From HT1-32 sp040219025 (lineage in GTDB: Bacteria; Pseudomonadota; Alphaproteobacteria; Rhodospirillales; HT1-32), in contig JAVJTE010000025.1 in NCBI GenBank assembly GCA_040219025.1, positions 1 to 64,000 of the forward strand: DNA of 64,000 bases, read 5' to 3'. Shown piece by piece: positions 17,780 through 27,080 of this stretch. Position 1 is the stretch's first letter. Every line of letters starts with the position of its first letter. The translations under genes were made by a program, and so were the position numbers. Below the pieces are notes generated by a model. The model was not told the DNA's origin. It searched no databases and saw only the letters and a program-made list of their open reading frames with translations.

Positions 17780-18871
17780 CTACTGTTTCGGAAAAACGAA
17801 AGCCTGGCTGCGGTCCAGTCCGATCCATATCCGGTCATTTTCTGCCGGCAAAAACCTTCCGGGGACACGCGCATGCAGATGAAGCGGCTCCGCCCCCCCG
17901 CCCAGCGGTAATTCAAGATGTATCAGACTGGAGCGTCCAAGCAGGCGCGATGCCATGACCTGCCCCTGCAGTTCGCTGTTACCGGCCCCGGCCTGCCCGG
18001 TCAGCCGGATCGCTTCGGGACGGATCAAAATATCAACCGCTGTCCTGTCGGGAAGCGTGCCTGCATCAAGGTCGCCGAACGGTGTCACAACCCGCCCGGC
18101 AACCACCTCGCCGGACATCCGGTTTACATCACCAAAGAAACTCGCCGCAAAGGCATCAGCAGGCCGGAAATAAAGTTCCGACGGCGTGCCCATCTGAACA
18201 ATGACGCCGTCCCGCATCAGCGCGATCCGGTCGGCCATCCACATCGCCTCCTCCGGATCATGGGTCACCATCAGGGTCGCAACGCCGCTATCCTTCAGCA
18301 AATGAAGGGTCTGATCGCGGACTTCGTCCCGCAGGCGGGCATCGAGATCGGAAAACGGCTCGTCCAGCAACATAACCCTTGGCTCCGGCGCAAGTGCCCG
18401 CGCCAGTGCAACCCGCTGTTGCTGGCCGCCGGACAGGATATGCGGATAATCCCCGGCATAATCTGTCAGCCCGACCGTCTGCAGCAGCCGGTCAACCCGC
18501 GCACTCTTTTCCTGTGCCGGAACACCACGCAACCCGAAGGCGACATTGTCAAGGACGTTCAAATGCGGAAACAGGGCGAAATCCTGGAACAGAAAGCCGA
18601 CACTGCGCCGTTCCGGCGCCAGATACGTATCGCGGTCACTGGCAACCTCGCCATTAATCACTGCCCTGCCCCGGCTCAAACGTTCCAGACCGGCGGCAAT
18701 CCGCAGTGCCGTTGTCTTGCCGCAACCGGACGGTCCCAGCAGACAGACAACCTCGCCGGCAGCAACCGTCAGGCTGAGACCGGCCAGCACCAGACGCTCG
18801 TCATAGGCGTGATAAACACCATCCAGAATAAGACCGGAAGTCAGGCCGCTTTTTGGCACGAAGGTCTCCAA
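17780..18871 (-). CDS. ABC transporter ATP-binding protein, iron(III)/FbpC type
   Basis: The ATPase subunit of an importer, most similar in pattern to ferric-ion (FbpC/AfuC) ATPases. The 363-aa product has Walker A LLGPSGCGKTTALR, Q-loop FLFQDFALFPHLNV, signature LSGGQQQRVALARAL, Walker B VMLLDEPFSDLD, the switch His in MVTHDPEEAMW and a C-terminal TOBE-like domain with DILIRPEAIRL. No permease or substrate-binding gene is nearby, so its partners must be elsewhere or it supplies another importer. It lies between scpB and tatA, which are normally adjacent or close in this gene order. Confidence 0.88.
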   Translation of the reverse strand: METFVPKSGLTSGLILDGVYHAYDERLVLAGLSLTVAAGEVVCLLGPSGCGKTTALRIAAGLERLSRGRAVINGEVASDRDTYLAPERRSVGFLFQDFALFPHLNVLDNVAFGLRGVPAQEKSARVDRLLQTVGLTDYAGDYPHILSGGQQQRVALARALAPEPRVMLLDEPFSDLDARLRDEVRDQTLHLLKDSGVATLMVTHDPEEAMWMADRIALMRDGVIVQMGTPSELYFRPADAFAASFFGDVNRMSGEVVAGRVVTPFGDLDAGTLPDRTAVDILIRPEAIRLTGQAGAGNSELQGQVMASRLLGRSSLIHLELPLGGGAEPLHLHARVPGRFLPAENDRIWIGLDRSQAFVFPKQ

Positions 18872-18925
18872 ACCCGAAACAGTTAAGCAAGTCTGGTACT
18901 TAGGTACGTTCCGCCGACCGGCTTA

Positions 18926-19684
18926 TCAAGCCACACTGTCTTCAGGGTTCAACGGCTCGCTCAGTTCCTCCTCGACCTCGCGGGCCACCCGTTCTTCCGC
19001 CGTTTCCGGTTCTCTGGTGTCCGTCAGGACCCCGTGATCCAGTCCGCCATCACCGTAAGCGGTCAGCGCCGGGCGGGCATCCAGCAGCCCAGCCGCCTTC
19101 AGTTCCTGAATACCCGGCAGGTCTTTCAGGCTGGTCAGACCAAAATGGTCGAGGAATTTCGGCGTCGTCCCCCAGGTCATTGGTTTGCCCGGGGTCTGGC
19201 GTCTGCCGCGTGGCCGGATCCAGCCCTGGTCGAACAGAACATCAAGCGTTCCCTTGCTGACCGCAACACCCCGGATTTCTTCGATTTCGGCCCGGGTGAC
19301 CGGCTGGTGATAGGCCAGAATCGACATCATCTCGATGGCCGCCCGCGACATCTTTCGGGCGACCTTGCGCTGTATCCGCATTTCCGGTGCCAGGTCTTCC
19401 GCCGTACGAAAGGCCCAGCGGTTCTCGATCTTCCGCAGATTGACCCCCCGTTCCGCGTAATCGGCCTGCAATGTCTTCAGCAGGATCCGCAGATCAACGC
19501 CCTCCGGCAGTCGTTCGGCAAGGGCCTCGACCGACATCGGTTCGGGCGCGGAGAACAGCACAGCCTCCAGCAACCGCAATGCCCGCCCGTCCGGCAGGGC
19601 GGTTTGCTCATCATCTCGTCCTTCAGAGACCTCCTCGTCAGAAGCCTCAAGGGGAAATTCTTCGGAGACATCCATCTGCGTCAT
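18926..19684 (-). CDS. scpB: Segregation and condensation protein B
   Basis: ScpB is the winged-helix dimer of the SMC-ScpAB condensin that compacts chromosomes. The 252-aa product has the family motifs RLLEAVLFSAPEPMSVEAL, WAFRTAEDLAPEM, the block AIEMMSILAYHQPVTRAEIE with IRGVAVSKGTLDVL, and TWGTTPKFLDHFGL. An acidic C-terminal tail extends it. Its start overlaps the scpA stop by 4 bases. Confidence 0.95.
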   Translation of the reverse strand: MTQMDVSEEFPLEASDEEVSEGRDDEQTALPDGRALRLLEAVLFSAPEPMSVEALAERLPEGVDLRILLKTLQADYAERGVNLRKIENRWAFRTAEDLAPEMRIQRKVARKMSRAAIEMMSILAYHQPVTRAEIEEIRGVAVSKGTLDVLFDQGWIRPRGRRQTPGKPMTWGTTPKFLDHFGLTSLKDLPGIQELKAAGLLDARPALTAYGDGGLDHGVLTDTREPETAEERVAREVEEELSEPLNPEDSVA

Positions 19685-20505
19685 GGTCTATGTTCCGCTT
19701 CTTTCAACATTATGGGTCCGTAAAGCTGCTCCTGGCGCAACGCCAGCGCCCCCTCGCGAACCAGCTCCAGACTGGCGGCGAAGGTCGACGCCACCGCAGA
19801 ACGATATTGCAGTCCTTTCAGCGGCCCCGCCTCATCATGCGGCAGCAGGGTCATCAGATCCCGCCAGTCCGGGATATCACCGAGCATACGGCGGAGACGC
19901 TGAACCGCCTGATCCATCGTGTAGAGCCTGCTGATTTCAATCGGCATGGTCTGGCGGGCATCCGACCGGCGGCGCTGGTCCGCATAGGCCCGCAACAGAT
20001 CAATCAGCGAGATATCGGTAATCGTCTCGGTTTCGACAATTTGCCGGTCCGGGTCGCCCCGGGGAAAGAAATCCTGATCCAGCTGCAGGCGGTCCATCAG
20101 TGCCGAGCCGGCGGTCTGCATAGCCTCCAGCCGCTGCAGCTGGAACGCCAGCGCCGCCGCCATCTGCTCGCCGGTCGGCTCTTCCGTGTCGACAGATTTC
20201 GGCAGCAGCAGACGCGATTTCAGATAGGCCAGCCATGAGGCCATGACGAGATAGTCTGCCGCCAGTTCAAGCCGCAGCTCCCGCGCCGTCGCAATGAAAT
20301 TCAGATACTGATCCGCCAGCTGCAGGATAGAGATATGCGTCAGGTCGACCTTCTGATCGCGGGCCAGCGCCAGCAGCACATCAATCGGTCCCTCATAACC
20401 CTCGATATCCAGCACAAGCTCAAGCGCACGCTGACGACCGGACGGGCCGTCACCATCATCTTCAAAAAGTTCCTGCTGTTCTTTGCTCTGCGGTTCGTCG
20501 AGCAC
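19681..20505 (-). CDS. scpA: Segregation and condensation protein A
   Basis: ScpA is the kleisin that bridges SMC heads. The 274-aa product has the N-terminal SMC-binding domain signature YEGPIDVLLALARDQKVDL and ISILQLADQYLNFI, then YLVMASWLAYLKSRLLLP, and a C-terminal winged-helix region with VRRMLG-like sequence (seen as AVQRLRRMLGD). It overlaps scpB by 4 bases and lies 154 bases downstream of nagZ. Confidence 0.95.
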   Translation of the reverse strand: MLDEPQSKEQQELFEDDGDGPSGRQRALELVLDIEGYEGPIDVLLALARDQKVDLTHISILQLADQYLNFIATARELRLELAADYLVMASWLAYLKSRLLLPKSVDTEEPTGEQMAAALAFQLQRLEAMQTAGSALMDRLQLDQDFFPRGDPDRQIVETETITDISLIDLLRAYADQRRRSDARQTMPIEISRLYTMDQAVQRLRRMLGDIPDWRDLMTLLPHDEAGPLKGLQYRSAVASTFAASLELVREGALALRQEQLYGPIMLKEAEHRP

Positions 20506-20659
20506 GGCGAAAATACCTGCGGGTCAGTTCAACGACCCTCGTATTCAACCAGAAACCCGCCGCCGACTCCAACCGCTTAATCGCATATTTAGAGCCAGAA
20601 ACGGGTCATGACCCCAATATGCTGTGGAAAACTCCTTGATCCGGCCTGCGCCGGCACCG

Positions 20660-21673
20660 TTATCCCATAACTGCGCCCAGCTCGACTTCGGCATCAGCAA
20701 TGTCGAAAGCCTTGCGACGCGCAGCGACCCAGGTACGGGCAGCCTCTGCCCGGCGAACTGCTGCCGGCGACATCTCCTCCGTTCCCCTTGCGACCTCCTG
20801 CATTTCCGTCATATCGCCGTTGCAATGCAGAACGATGTCACATCCGGCCTGCAGGGCTGCTATGGCGCGATCATCGAAGCTGCCGGTCAGCGCTTTCATC
20901 GACAGGTCGTCCGTCAGCAGCAATCCGTCAAAACCGATCTGCTCACGGATTACCTTTTTTACCATATGCGCCGACAGGGTTGCCGGAAGCCGGTGGTCGA
21001 TCTCACTGTAGATGATATGCGCCGTCATCCCCCAGGGGGCCGCAGACAGCCGCCGGAAAGGCAGAAAATCGGTTTTTTCCAGTGTATCCGTATCAGCACC
21101 GACTATCGGCAGGTCGAGATGTGAGTCTGACATGGCCCGGCCATGACCGGGGATATGCTTGATCACCGGCATGACCCCGGCCATTGCCAGCCCCTCGCAG
21201 ACCTCATCGGCCAATATGGCAATAATCTCCGGGTCCCTGTGATAAGCGCGATCACCGATAATGTCATGCGCCCCCGGCACCGGCACATCGCAGACCGGGG
21301 CACAATCAACGTCAATGCCAAGGGCCGCCAGTTCCACACCGATCAGCGCCGCGTTCAGCCTTGCAGCCCGCTTTCCGGCTGCCGGATCACGGTCATACAA
21401 CTCGCCAAATTGCCGGCCCGCCGGACGCTCCTGCCAGTATGGCGGTCGAAGGCGGGCAACCCTGCCTCCCTCCTGATCAATCAGGACCGGTGCATCCTCA
21501 CGACCGACAGCCTTGCGGAGTTCCGCGACCAGCGACCTTACCTGCGCCGGATCAGCGATATTGCGGGCGAACAGAATGAACCCGAACGGATTGCTTTCCC
21601 GGAAGAACGCAGCCTCTGCCTCGCTCAGTGTTGTTCCGGCACAGCCAAGGATGGCAGCTAGCGGCGCCCTCAA
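20660..21673 (-). CDS. nagZ: Beta-N-acetylhexosaminidase NagZ
   Basis: NagZ is the cytosolic GH3 enzyme that removes GlcNAc from anhydromuropeptides during cell-wall recycling. The 337-aa product has GFILFARNIADPAQVRSL, IDQEGGRVARL, the GH3 signature VIKHIPGHGRAMSDSH with the mobile-loop catalytic His, and LLTDDLSMKAL containing the nucleophile Asp. It overlaps the SPOR-protein gene by 4 bases upstream, as in the conserved argS-SPOR-nagZ-scpA-scpB series. Confidence 0.95.
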   Translation of the reverse strand: MRAPLAAILGCAGTTLSEAEAAFFRESNPFGFILFARNIADPAQVRSLVAELRKAVGREDAPVLIDQEGGRVARLRPPYWQERPAGRQFGELYDRDPAAGKRAARLNAALIGVELAALGIDVDCAPVCDVPVPGAHDIIGDRAYHRDPEIIAILADEVCEGLAMAGVMPVIKHIPGHGRAMSDSHLDLPIVGADTDTLEKTDFLPFRRLSAAPWGMTAHIIYSEIDHRLPATLSAHMVKKVIREQIGFDGLLLTDDLSMKALTGSFDDRAIAALQAGCDIVLHCNGDMTEMQEVARGTEEMSPAAVRRAEAARTWVAARRKAFDIADAEVELGAVMG

Positions 21674-22632
21674 GATCCGGGCCGCACGGTCAGGCAGGGA
21701 ACTTTCGCAGCCTTGAGCTGCCCACAGAGCGCACTTGCCGCATCGCCATCTGCCAGCGGTCCTGCACGCATCCGGTAAAACGAACCCTTGCCGGCGATAT
21801 CGACCTTCATGATCGACAGGCCGAGACTTCCCAGCAGATCGGGATGACGGCGCTGCAGCCGGGTAAACTCCGTTCTGGCCGCCGCTTCATCACGCAAGGC
21901 ACCGACCTGAATACGCCAGCTGCCGGAGGACGGCGCAGCCTTTGCCGGAGCGGGTTTTTCAGGCGCTGCGCTGGCAGGCGGTGCCTTCGTCAGCTGGATC
22001 GGCTTCTTTTCCGGTTCCGGTGTCGGTTTCGGTGCAGATTCTGCGGCGGCCGGTGCCGGGGCAGGACTGACCTTCGTCACCGGCGACGGGTCCGGCGCAG
22101 GCGCTTCGGCACCGTCAGATGCCGGTGCCGGTGCCGCGACTGCCGACGGTGGCGGGGCGGCCACGGGTTCAGCAGGCGGTGCCGCTTGAGGTCTGGTGAT
22201 GTCCAGTGGCTGGCCGTTCTGGTTGCCTGCCTCCGGCGTCTGCGGAAGCTGCGGGCGTTCCGGTGCGTCGAGAAGTTTTTCGGTACGCGGCTCGCCGGCA
22301 TTGCCCGAAACAACGTCATAAATTCCTTTGTCGGTATCCGGCACTTCCATACCGCCGGGATTTTCCGGACGCACCTTTGCCGGCTCTGCCGGCGCACGCA
22401 CCAGCGGGGCACCGCCACCACCGATACCGGCCTGATTGCTATAGATCAGCCACCCCGCACCCATTCCGGCACCAACCAGAACAACAGCTGCCAGCAACAA
22501 CAGAACAGCCTTGCCGGCACCGGAGCGACGTGGTCCCGGTGCATCTTCCTCCCAGTCTTCCCCGGCGGGGCTCAGATCAACCACGCGGCGACCGTCATAT
22601 CGAATTCCTTCGTCATCTGACGCCTGGGCCAT
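21670..22632 (-). CDS. Membrane-anchored SPOR domain protein
   Basis: A 320-aa bitopic protein. It has a cytoplasmic N-terminus of about 40 residues, one membrane helix (AVLLLLAAVVLVGAGMGAGWLIY), a long Pro/Ala-rich periplasmic linker and a C-terminal SPOR domain (SWRIQVGALRDEAAARTEFTR, then FYRMRAGPLADGDAASALC). SPOR domains bind denuded septal glycan, so a cell-division or daughter-separation role is likely. It overlaps argS by one base and nagZ by 4. Confidence 0.88.
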   Translation of the reverse strand: MAQASDDEGIRYDGRRVVDLSPAGEDWEEDAPGPRRSGAGKAVLLLLAAVVLVGAGMGAGWLIYSNQAGIGGGGAPLVRAPAEPAKVRPENPGGMEVPDTDKGIYDVVSGNAGEPRTEKLLDAPERPQLPQTPEAGNQNGQPLDITRPQAAPPAEPVAAPPPSAVAAPAPASDGAEAPAPDPSPVTKVSPAPAPAAAESAPKPTPEPEKKPIQLTKAPPASAAPEKPAPAKAAPSSGSWRIQVGALRDEAAARTEFTRLQRRHPDLLGSLGLSIMKVDIAGKGSFYRMRAGPLADGDAASALCGQLKAAKVPCLTVRPGS

Positions 22633-24407
22633 CAGCGCAATTCCTCGACCGGCTGGACGCCAAAAACAGTAAGTCCGGAGGCGATAACAACAGCAACAGC
22701 CCGCGCCAGCGCGAGCTTCACCATCGTCAGTTCCGGCTCTCCTTCATGGACGAAACGCAGGCTGGCGTCTTCGCGCCCGCGTGTCCACAACGCATGAAAC
22801 ATAGAGGCAAGGTCGTTCAGATAAAAGGCTATTCGGTGCGGCTCGTGGGTCGCAGCCGCTGCTTCGACAGCCCGCGGCCATTCCGCAATCTTGCGAACAA
22901 CTTCCATTTCCTCCGGGCTGTTCAGCCGACTCATATCGGCCATCGCCAGAGCCCCATCCGACAGATCGGCCTCCGGAAAACTCTCTCCCGCGAGGCGCAT
23001 GACAGAGCAGATACGGGCATGGGCGTACTGTACATAGAACACCGGATTGTCCCGCGACTGTTCCGTTGCCTTGTCGAGGTCGAATTCCATCTGCGCATCA
23101 TTACGGCGGGTCAGCATGATAAAGCGGACCACATCCTTGCCGACTTCGTCGATCAGGTCCTGCACGGTAACAAAGTTCCCGGCCCGTTTCGACATGCGGT
23201 ATGGCTCACCGGCCCTCATCAGCTGAACCAGCTGGCAAAGCTTCACATCAAGCGTGGCCTTGCCGCAGGTCACGGCTTTCAGGGCCGCCTGCATGCGTTT
23301 CACATAGCCGCCGTGATCTGCGCCCCAGACATCGATCTGGCTGGCAAAACCGCGACGATACTTGTCGAGATGATAGGCGATATCAGTTGCGAAATAGGTC
23401 CAGCTGCCATCAGACTTCTTCAACGGGCGGTCAACATCATCGCCAAATTCAGTAGCCCGGAACAGGGTCTGCGGACGCGGCTCCCAGTCCTCGGGTGTCT
23501 TGCCCTTCGGCGGCTCCAGAACACCCTGATAGATATGCCCGGCTTCGGTCAGCTCGTTAAAGGCACGCTCGACGGCACCGCTATCAACCAGTGCCTTCTC
23601 CGACGAGAAAATTTCCTGCCTGATTCCAAGAGACGCCAGATCGCTGCGAACCTGTTCCATCATCAGGTCAACGGCACGGGCCCGAAATACCGGCAGCCAG
23701 TCAGCCTCGGTCTGATCAACCCATTTCAGGCCGTCTTCCGCTGCTATCGTCTGCCCCGGCGCGACCAGATAATCGCCGCCATATTCGATTTCCTTGTCCG
23801 CAACCATGCGATCAAACTCAGTCTGATCAATCGCACCGGCGGCCACCAGATACCGTTTGTGGACGGCACGGGCCAGCGAATCGATCTGCGCCCCGGCATC
23901 GTTGATGTAATATTCGCGGGCAACAGCAAACCCGGCTTTTTCCAGCAGGGCGGCCAGCGCATCACCGACAACCGCACCACGGGCATGACCAACATGCAGC
24001 GGCCCCGTCGGGTTGGCCGAGACATATTCCACATTCACCGGCTCGCCGCCGCCCATCACCGAATCACCATAGGCAATACCGGCTTTCAGCGCATCAGCCA
24101 CACGGGCCTGCCAGAAGCTGTCATTCAGGCGAAGATTGATGAATCCCGGGCCGGCAATATCGACGGAAACAATATCCGGATCGGCTTTCAGGCGCTCCGC
24201 AATATCCGCCGCAAGGTCACGCGGCTTCAGACCGGCCGGTTTCGCCAGTACCATCGCCGCATTGGTGGAAAGGTCGCCATGGGTCAGATCACGCGGCGGT
24301 TCCATCGTCACCCGGTCCAGCGCAGCATCCGGCGGCAGTCTGCCATCCTGCTGCAAGGCTTCGAGCTGGGAGACCAGCCGGTTATGGAATTCCGAGAATA
24401 CGTTCAT
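22632..24407 (-). CDS. argS: Arginine--tRNA ligase
   Basis: ArgRS charges tRNA-Arg. The 591-aa product has the N-terminal Add-1 domain (NVFSEFHNRLVSQLEAL), the class I HIGH-type motif in SANPTGPLHVGHARG, VDVWGADHGGYVKRMQAAL, the KMSKS-like YRMSKRAGNFVTVQDL, and a C-terminal anticodon-binding DALR domain ending GVQPVEELR. The frame is open 13 codons further upstream; the start MNVFSEFHN is preferred by family comparison. It sits between dgt and the SPOR gene. Confidence 0.96.
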   Translation of the reverse strand: MNVFSEFHNRLVSQLEALQQDGRLPPDAALDRVTMEPPRDLTHGDLSTNAAMVLAKPAGLKPRDLAADIAERLKADPDIVSVDIAGPGFINLRLNDSFWQARVADALKAGIAYGDSVMGGGEPVNVEYVSANPTGPLHVGHARGAVVGDALAALLEKAGFAVAREYYINDAGAQIDSLARAVHKRYLVAAGAIDQTEFDRMVADKEIEYGGDYLVAPGQTIAAEDGLKWVDQTEADWLPVFRARAVDLMMEQVRSDLASLGIRQEIFSSEKALVDSGAVERAFNELTEAGHIYQGVLEPPKGKTPEDWEPRPQTLFRATEFGDDVDRPLKKSDGSWTYFATDIAYHLDKYRRGFASQIDVWGADHGGYVKRMQAALKAVTCGKATLDVKLCQLVQLMRAGEPYRMSKRAGNFVTVQDLIDEVGKDVVRFIMLTRRNDAQMEFDLDKATEQSRDNPVFYVQYAHARICSVMRLAGESFPEADLSDGALAMADMSRLNSPEEMEVVRKIAEWPRAVEAAAATHEPHRIAFYLNDLASMFHALWTRGREDASLRFVHEGEPELTMVKLALARAVAVVIASGLTVFGVQPVEELR

Positions 24408-24507
24408 ACTGTTCTGCCCCGGCGCTGATGCGCGGTTGGTGTCCAAATCTGCAAAGTGCCGCTGTTCCTATTGCCTGTGCGCCGCTTCATCAAGCCCCGC
24501 CCCTGTT

Positions 24508-25677
24508 TCAGGTACGTGCATCCATGTCGAACAGGCGGCGATGCTCATCAATCGCGAAACGGTCGGTCATTCCGGCAATATAGTCAGCAACCGCAATTGC
24601 CGTCTGCTCGGTGCCGGGCCCCGCAGTCTTTCGACGCCAGTCCGGTGGCAGGGTATTGGGCTCGTCAAGAAACAGCCTGAACAGTTCCTGCACCAGTCGC
24701 CGGGCCTTCGATGCCATCCGGTTCACCCGGTAATGGCGGTACATGTAATCGAACAGGAATTTCTTCAGCGCCCGGTCCTGCTCAGCGAAATCGTCAGAGA
24801 AAGCGACAACCGGATGATCCAGTCCGCGGATATCCTCAACGCATTTGGGACCGGCAGCGGCCAGTCTGCGCCCGGTTTCTTCCAGAAGATTGTGAACCAT
24901 CAGCCCGATCAGGTCGCGCACGGCCTCCGAAATCATCCGGCTTTCATCCAGATCCGGGAACCGGCGACGCAGGTCATGGAAAACCGGGCCGACCAGCGGT
25001 ACATCCTCAAGGTCGGCAATCTCGAACAGCCCCGCCCGCAGGCCGTCCTCGATATCGTGATTGTTATAGGCGATATCATCAGAAAGGGCTGCGATCTGCG
25101 CTTCTGCGCCAGCATAAGTCTCAAGTTCGAGATCATGAAGGGCGTTATATTCGGCAAAGGCCCTGGGCAGAGCGACATTTTCACCCGGCGCAAGCAGCGG
25201 CCCATTATGCTTGGCCAGACCTTCCAGCGTTTCCCAGGTCAGGTTGAGACCATCAAATCCGGCATACTTCTCTTCCAGCTTGGTGACGATCCGCAAGCTC
25301 TGGCCGTTATGGTCAAACCCGCCGAAAGGTTTCATCACATCATTCATGCCGGCCTCGCCCGCATGACCGAAAGGGGTGTGGCCAAGGTCGTGGGCCAGCG
25401 CCAGTGCTTCCGCGAGATCTTCGTTCAGACCAAGTGCGCGGGCAGACGAACAGGCGATCTGCGCGACCTCCAGACTATGGGTCAGGCGGGTGCGGTAATT
25501 ATCCCCCTCGTGATAGACAAAAACCTGGGTTTTATATTGCAGCCTGCGAAAGGCGGCGGCATGGATGATCCGGTCGCGGTCGCGCTGATGCGGCCCCCGC
25601 GTGGTGCTTTCCGGCTCATCAATCAGGCGTCCCCGGGTTTTCAGGGGGTCGGTGGCGTAGGGTTTCAGGTCGATCAA
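24508..25677 (-). CDS. dgt: dGTPase-like HD-domain triphosphohydrolase
   Basis: A deoxynucleoside-triphosphate triphosphohydrolase that trims dNTP pools. The 389-aa product has the HD-domain metal motifs RTRLTHSLEVAQIA and ALAHDLGHTPFGHAGE, then AQIAALSDDIAYNNHDIEDGL. The length and the start (MIDLKPYATDPLKTRGRL) fit the alphaproteobacterial 'dGTPase-like' subgroup. It is the first gene of the long minus-strand run and is divergent from erpA. Confidence 0.93.
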   Translation of the reverse strand: MIDLKPYATDPLKTRGRLIDEPESTTRGPHQRDRDRIIHAAAFRRLQYKTQVFVYHEGDNYRTRLTHSLEVAQIACSSARALGLNEDLAEALALAHDLGHTPFGHAGEAGMNDVMKPFGGFDHNGQSLRIVTKLEEKYAGFDGLNLTWETLEGLAKHNGPLLAPGENVALPRAFAEYNALHDLELETYAGAEAQIAALSDDIAYNNHDIEDGLRAGLFEIADLEDVPLVGPVFHDLRRRFPDLDESRMISEAVRDLIGLMVHNLLEETGRRLAAAGPKCVEDIRGLDHPVVAFSDDFAEQDRALKKFLFDYMYRHYRVNRMASKARRLVQELFRLFLDEPNTLPPDWRRKTAGPGTEQTAIAVADYIAGMTDRFAIDEHRRLFDMDART

Positions 25678-25702
25678 GCCGCTCTCCGGCGTTCAAGGGG
25701 AT

Positions 25703-25730
25703 TTGACAACGTCATGTCACCCCTTACATA
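25703..25730 (+). promoter_or_regulatory. Candidate sigma-70 promoter for erpA
   Basis: TTGACA (25703-25708), a 16-base spacer and TACATA (25725-25730) lie in the dgt/erpA divergent gap, giving a predicted leader of roughly 55 bases before the erpA ATG. The -10 match is only moderate. Confidence 0.35.
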
Positions 25731-25791
25731 AGGCGTATCTGTTACGATATGGTATAGTCACCAGTCACACTACCCGGCATCGGAGACAAAA

Positions 25792-26145
25792 ATGCCCGAC
25801 GGAACGACCCTCACCGACCGCGCGCTCACCATCAGCCAGAGTGCCGCAAAGCATGTCCAGAAGCTGATCGCCGGCGAAGGCGATGACAAACTGATGCTGC
25901 GTATCGCCGTATCCGGCGGCGGATGCTCAGGCTTTCAGTACGGTTTCAGCCTGGATACCGACACCGGGCAGGACGATCTGATTTTTGAAGGTCATGGCGC
26001 AAAGGTCGTGATTGATGACATGTCCCTCGACCTGCTGGCCGGGTCCGAGGTTGATTATGTCGAGGATCTCATCGGCTCCTACTTTTCGATCAAGAACCCG
26101 AACGCCTCGTCGACCTGCGGCTGTGGCTCCAGCTTCGCCGTCTGA
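25792..26145 (+). CDS. erpA: Iron-sulfur cluster insertion protein ErpA
   Basis: An A-type carrier delivering Fe-S clusters to target enzymes. The 117-aa product has ISQSAAKHVQKLI, the first ligand Cys in VSGGGCSGFQYGF, DDMSLDLLAGSEVDYVEDL and the paired Cys in SSTCGCGSSF. The spacing C-x(n)-C-G-C is intact. It leads a plus-strand run (erpA, xthA, GFA, methyltransferase). Candidate clients in the window include dihydroxy-acid dehydratase. Confidence 0.94.
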   Translation: MPDGTTLTDRALTISQSAAKHVQKLIAGEGDDKLMLRIAVSGGGCSGFQYGFSLDTDTGQDDLIFEGHGAKVVIDDMSLDLLAGSEVDYVEDLIGSYFSIKNPNASSTCGCGSSFAV

Positions 26146-26309
26146 GTAAAGTCAGGCTGGGCCTGCACAGCCCTGAACCGGGTTCGGGGCGCGGATAGCG
26201 GTTATTCCCGTGATTGAGCCTGTCCCGGTCTGACAGGTTATGGCGAAGCGCAGTTGCGCGTGCTACCACCGTCAGCATATCCTGACGGCTCAGCAGCGGA
26301 GACATCCTT

Positions 26310-27080
26310 TTGACCAAGATCGCGACCTTCAACGTCAACTCGCTCCGTGCACGGCTGCCGAACATTCTGGAATGGCTGAAGGAATCGGCGCCGGATATTG
26401 CCCTGCTGCAGGAAATCAAAGCGACGGAGGAAACCTTTCCCCGGATGGAGATCGAGGAGCTCGGCTACAATATCGAGATCGTCGGTCAGAAAAGCTACAA
26501 CGGTGTCGCCATCTTCTCGAAGCAGCCGATCGACGTGCTGCACCGCGCCCTGCCCGGCGATGACGGGGATGATCAGGCGCGTTATCTCGAAGCGAATATC
26601 GGCGACCTGATCGTCGCCACCATTTACCTGCCGAACGGCAACCCGACAGACAGTCCCAAATTTGAGTACAAGCTGGGCTGGATGGACCGGCTGACCGCCC
26701 ATGCGCGTGAGCTGCTGGCGACCGAAAGCGCATTTGTGCTGGCCGGTGATTACAACATCTGTCCGCAGGACGAGGACTGCTACAGTCCGGAACGGTTCGC
26801 CAATGATGCGCTGTGCCGACCGGAAAGCCGGGCGCGGTTCCGGGAACTCTGCAATCTCGGCCTGACCAATGCGGTCCGCAGCTTTCATAAGGGCCCGCAT
26901 GTCTATAGCTACTGGGACTATCAGGCCGGTGCCTGGCAAAAAGACAACGGGTTGCTGATCGACCATCTGCTGCTCTCTCCGCAGGCTGCTGACCGGCTGG
27001 TTGCTGCTGATATCGACCGCAAGCCCCGGGGACGCGAGAAGGCGTCGGATCACACACCGGTCTGGTGCGAGATCGAATGA
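26310..27080 (+). CDS. xthA: Exodeoxyribonuclease III
   Basis: An AP endonuclease and 3'-5' exonuclease for base-excision repair. The 256-aa product shows KIATFNVNSLRARLPNIL, LQEIKATEETFP, the IYLPNG and FVLAGDYNICPQDEDC segments, and the final SDHTPVWCEIE with the catalytic Asp-His. It appears to start with TTG preceded by a GGAGA ribosome-binding site. A 7-base inverted repeat (CCGTCAG/CTGACGG, about 26270-26289) lies just upstream. It overlaps the next gene by 4 bases (ATGA). Confidence 0.95.
   Translation: MTKIATFNVNSLRARLPNILEWLKESAPDIALLQEIKATEETFPRMEIEELGYNIEIVGQKSYNGVAIFSKQPIDVLHRALPGDDGDDQARYLEANIGDLIVATIYLPNGNPTDSPKFEYKLGWMDRLTAHARELLATESAFVLAGDYNICPQDEDCYSPERFANDALCRPESRARFRELCNLGLTNAVRSFHKGPHVYSYWDYQAGAWQKDNGLLIDHLLLSPQAADRLVAADIDRKPRGREKASDHTPVWCEIE

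Noticed and set aside
22206..24428. A 740-codon plus-strand ORF opposite argS and the SPOR gene
   Set aside because: It lies antisense to two secure genes, has no family features and His/Arg/Gln-rich composition typical of a GC-driven shadow frame.
24136..25731. A 531-codon plus-strand ORF opposite dgt
   Set aside because: Antisense shadow of dgt and the start of argS with no recognisable motifs.
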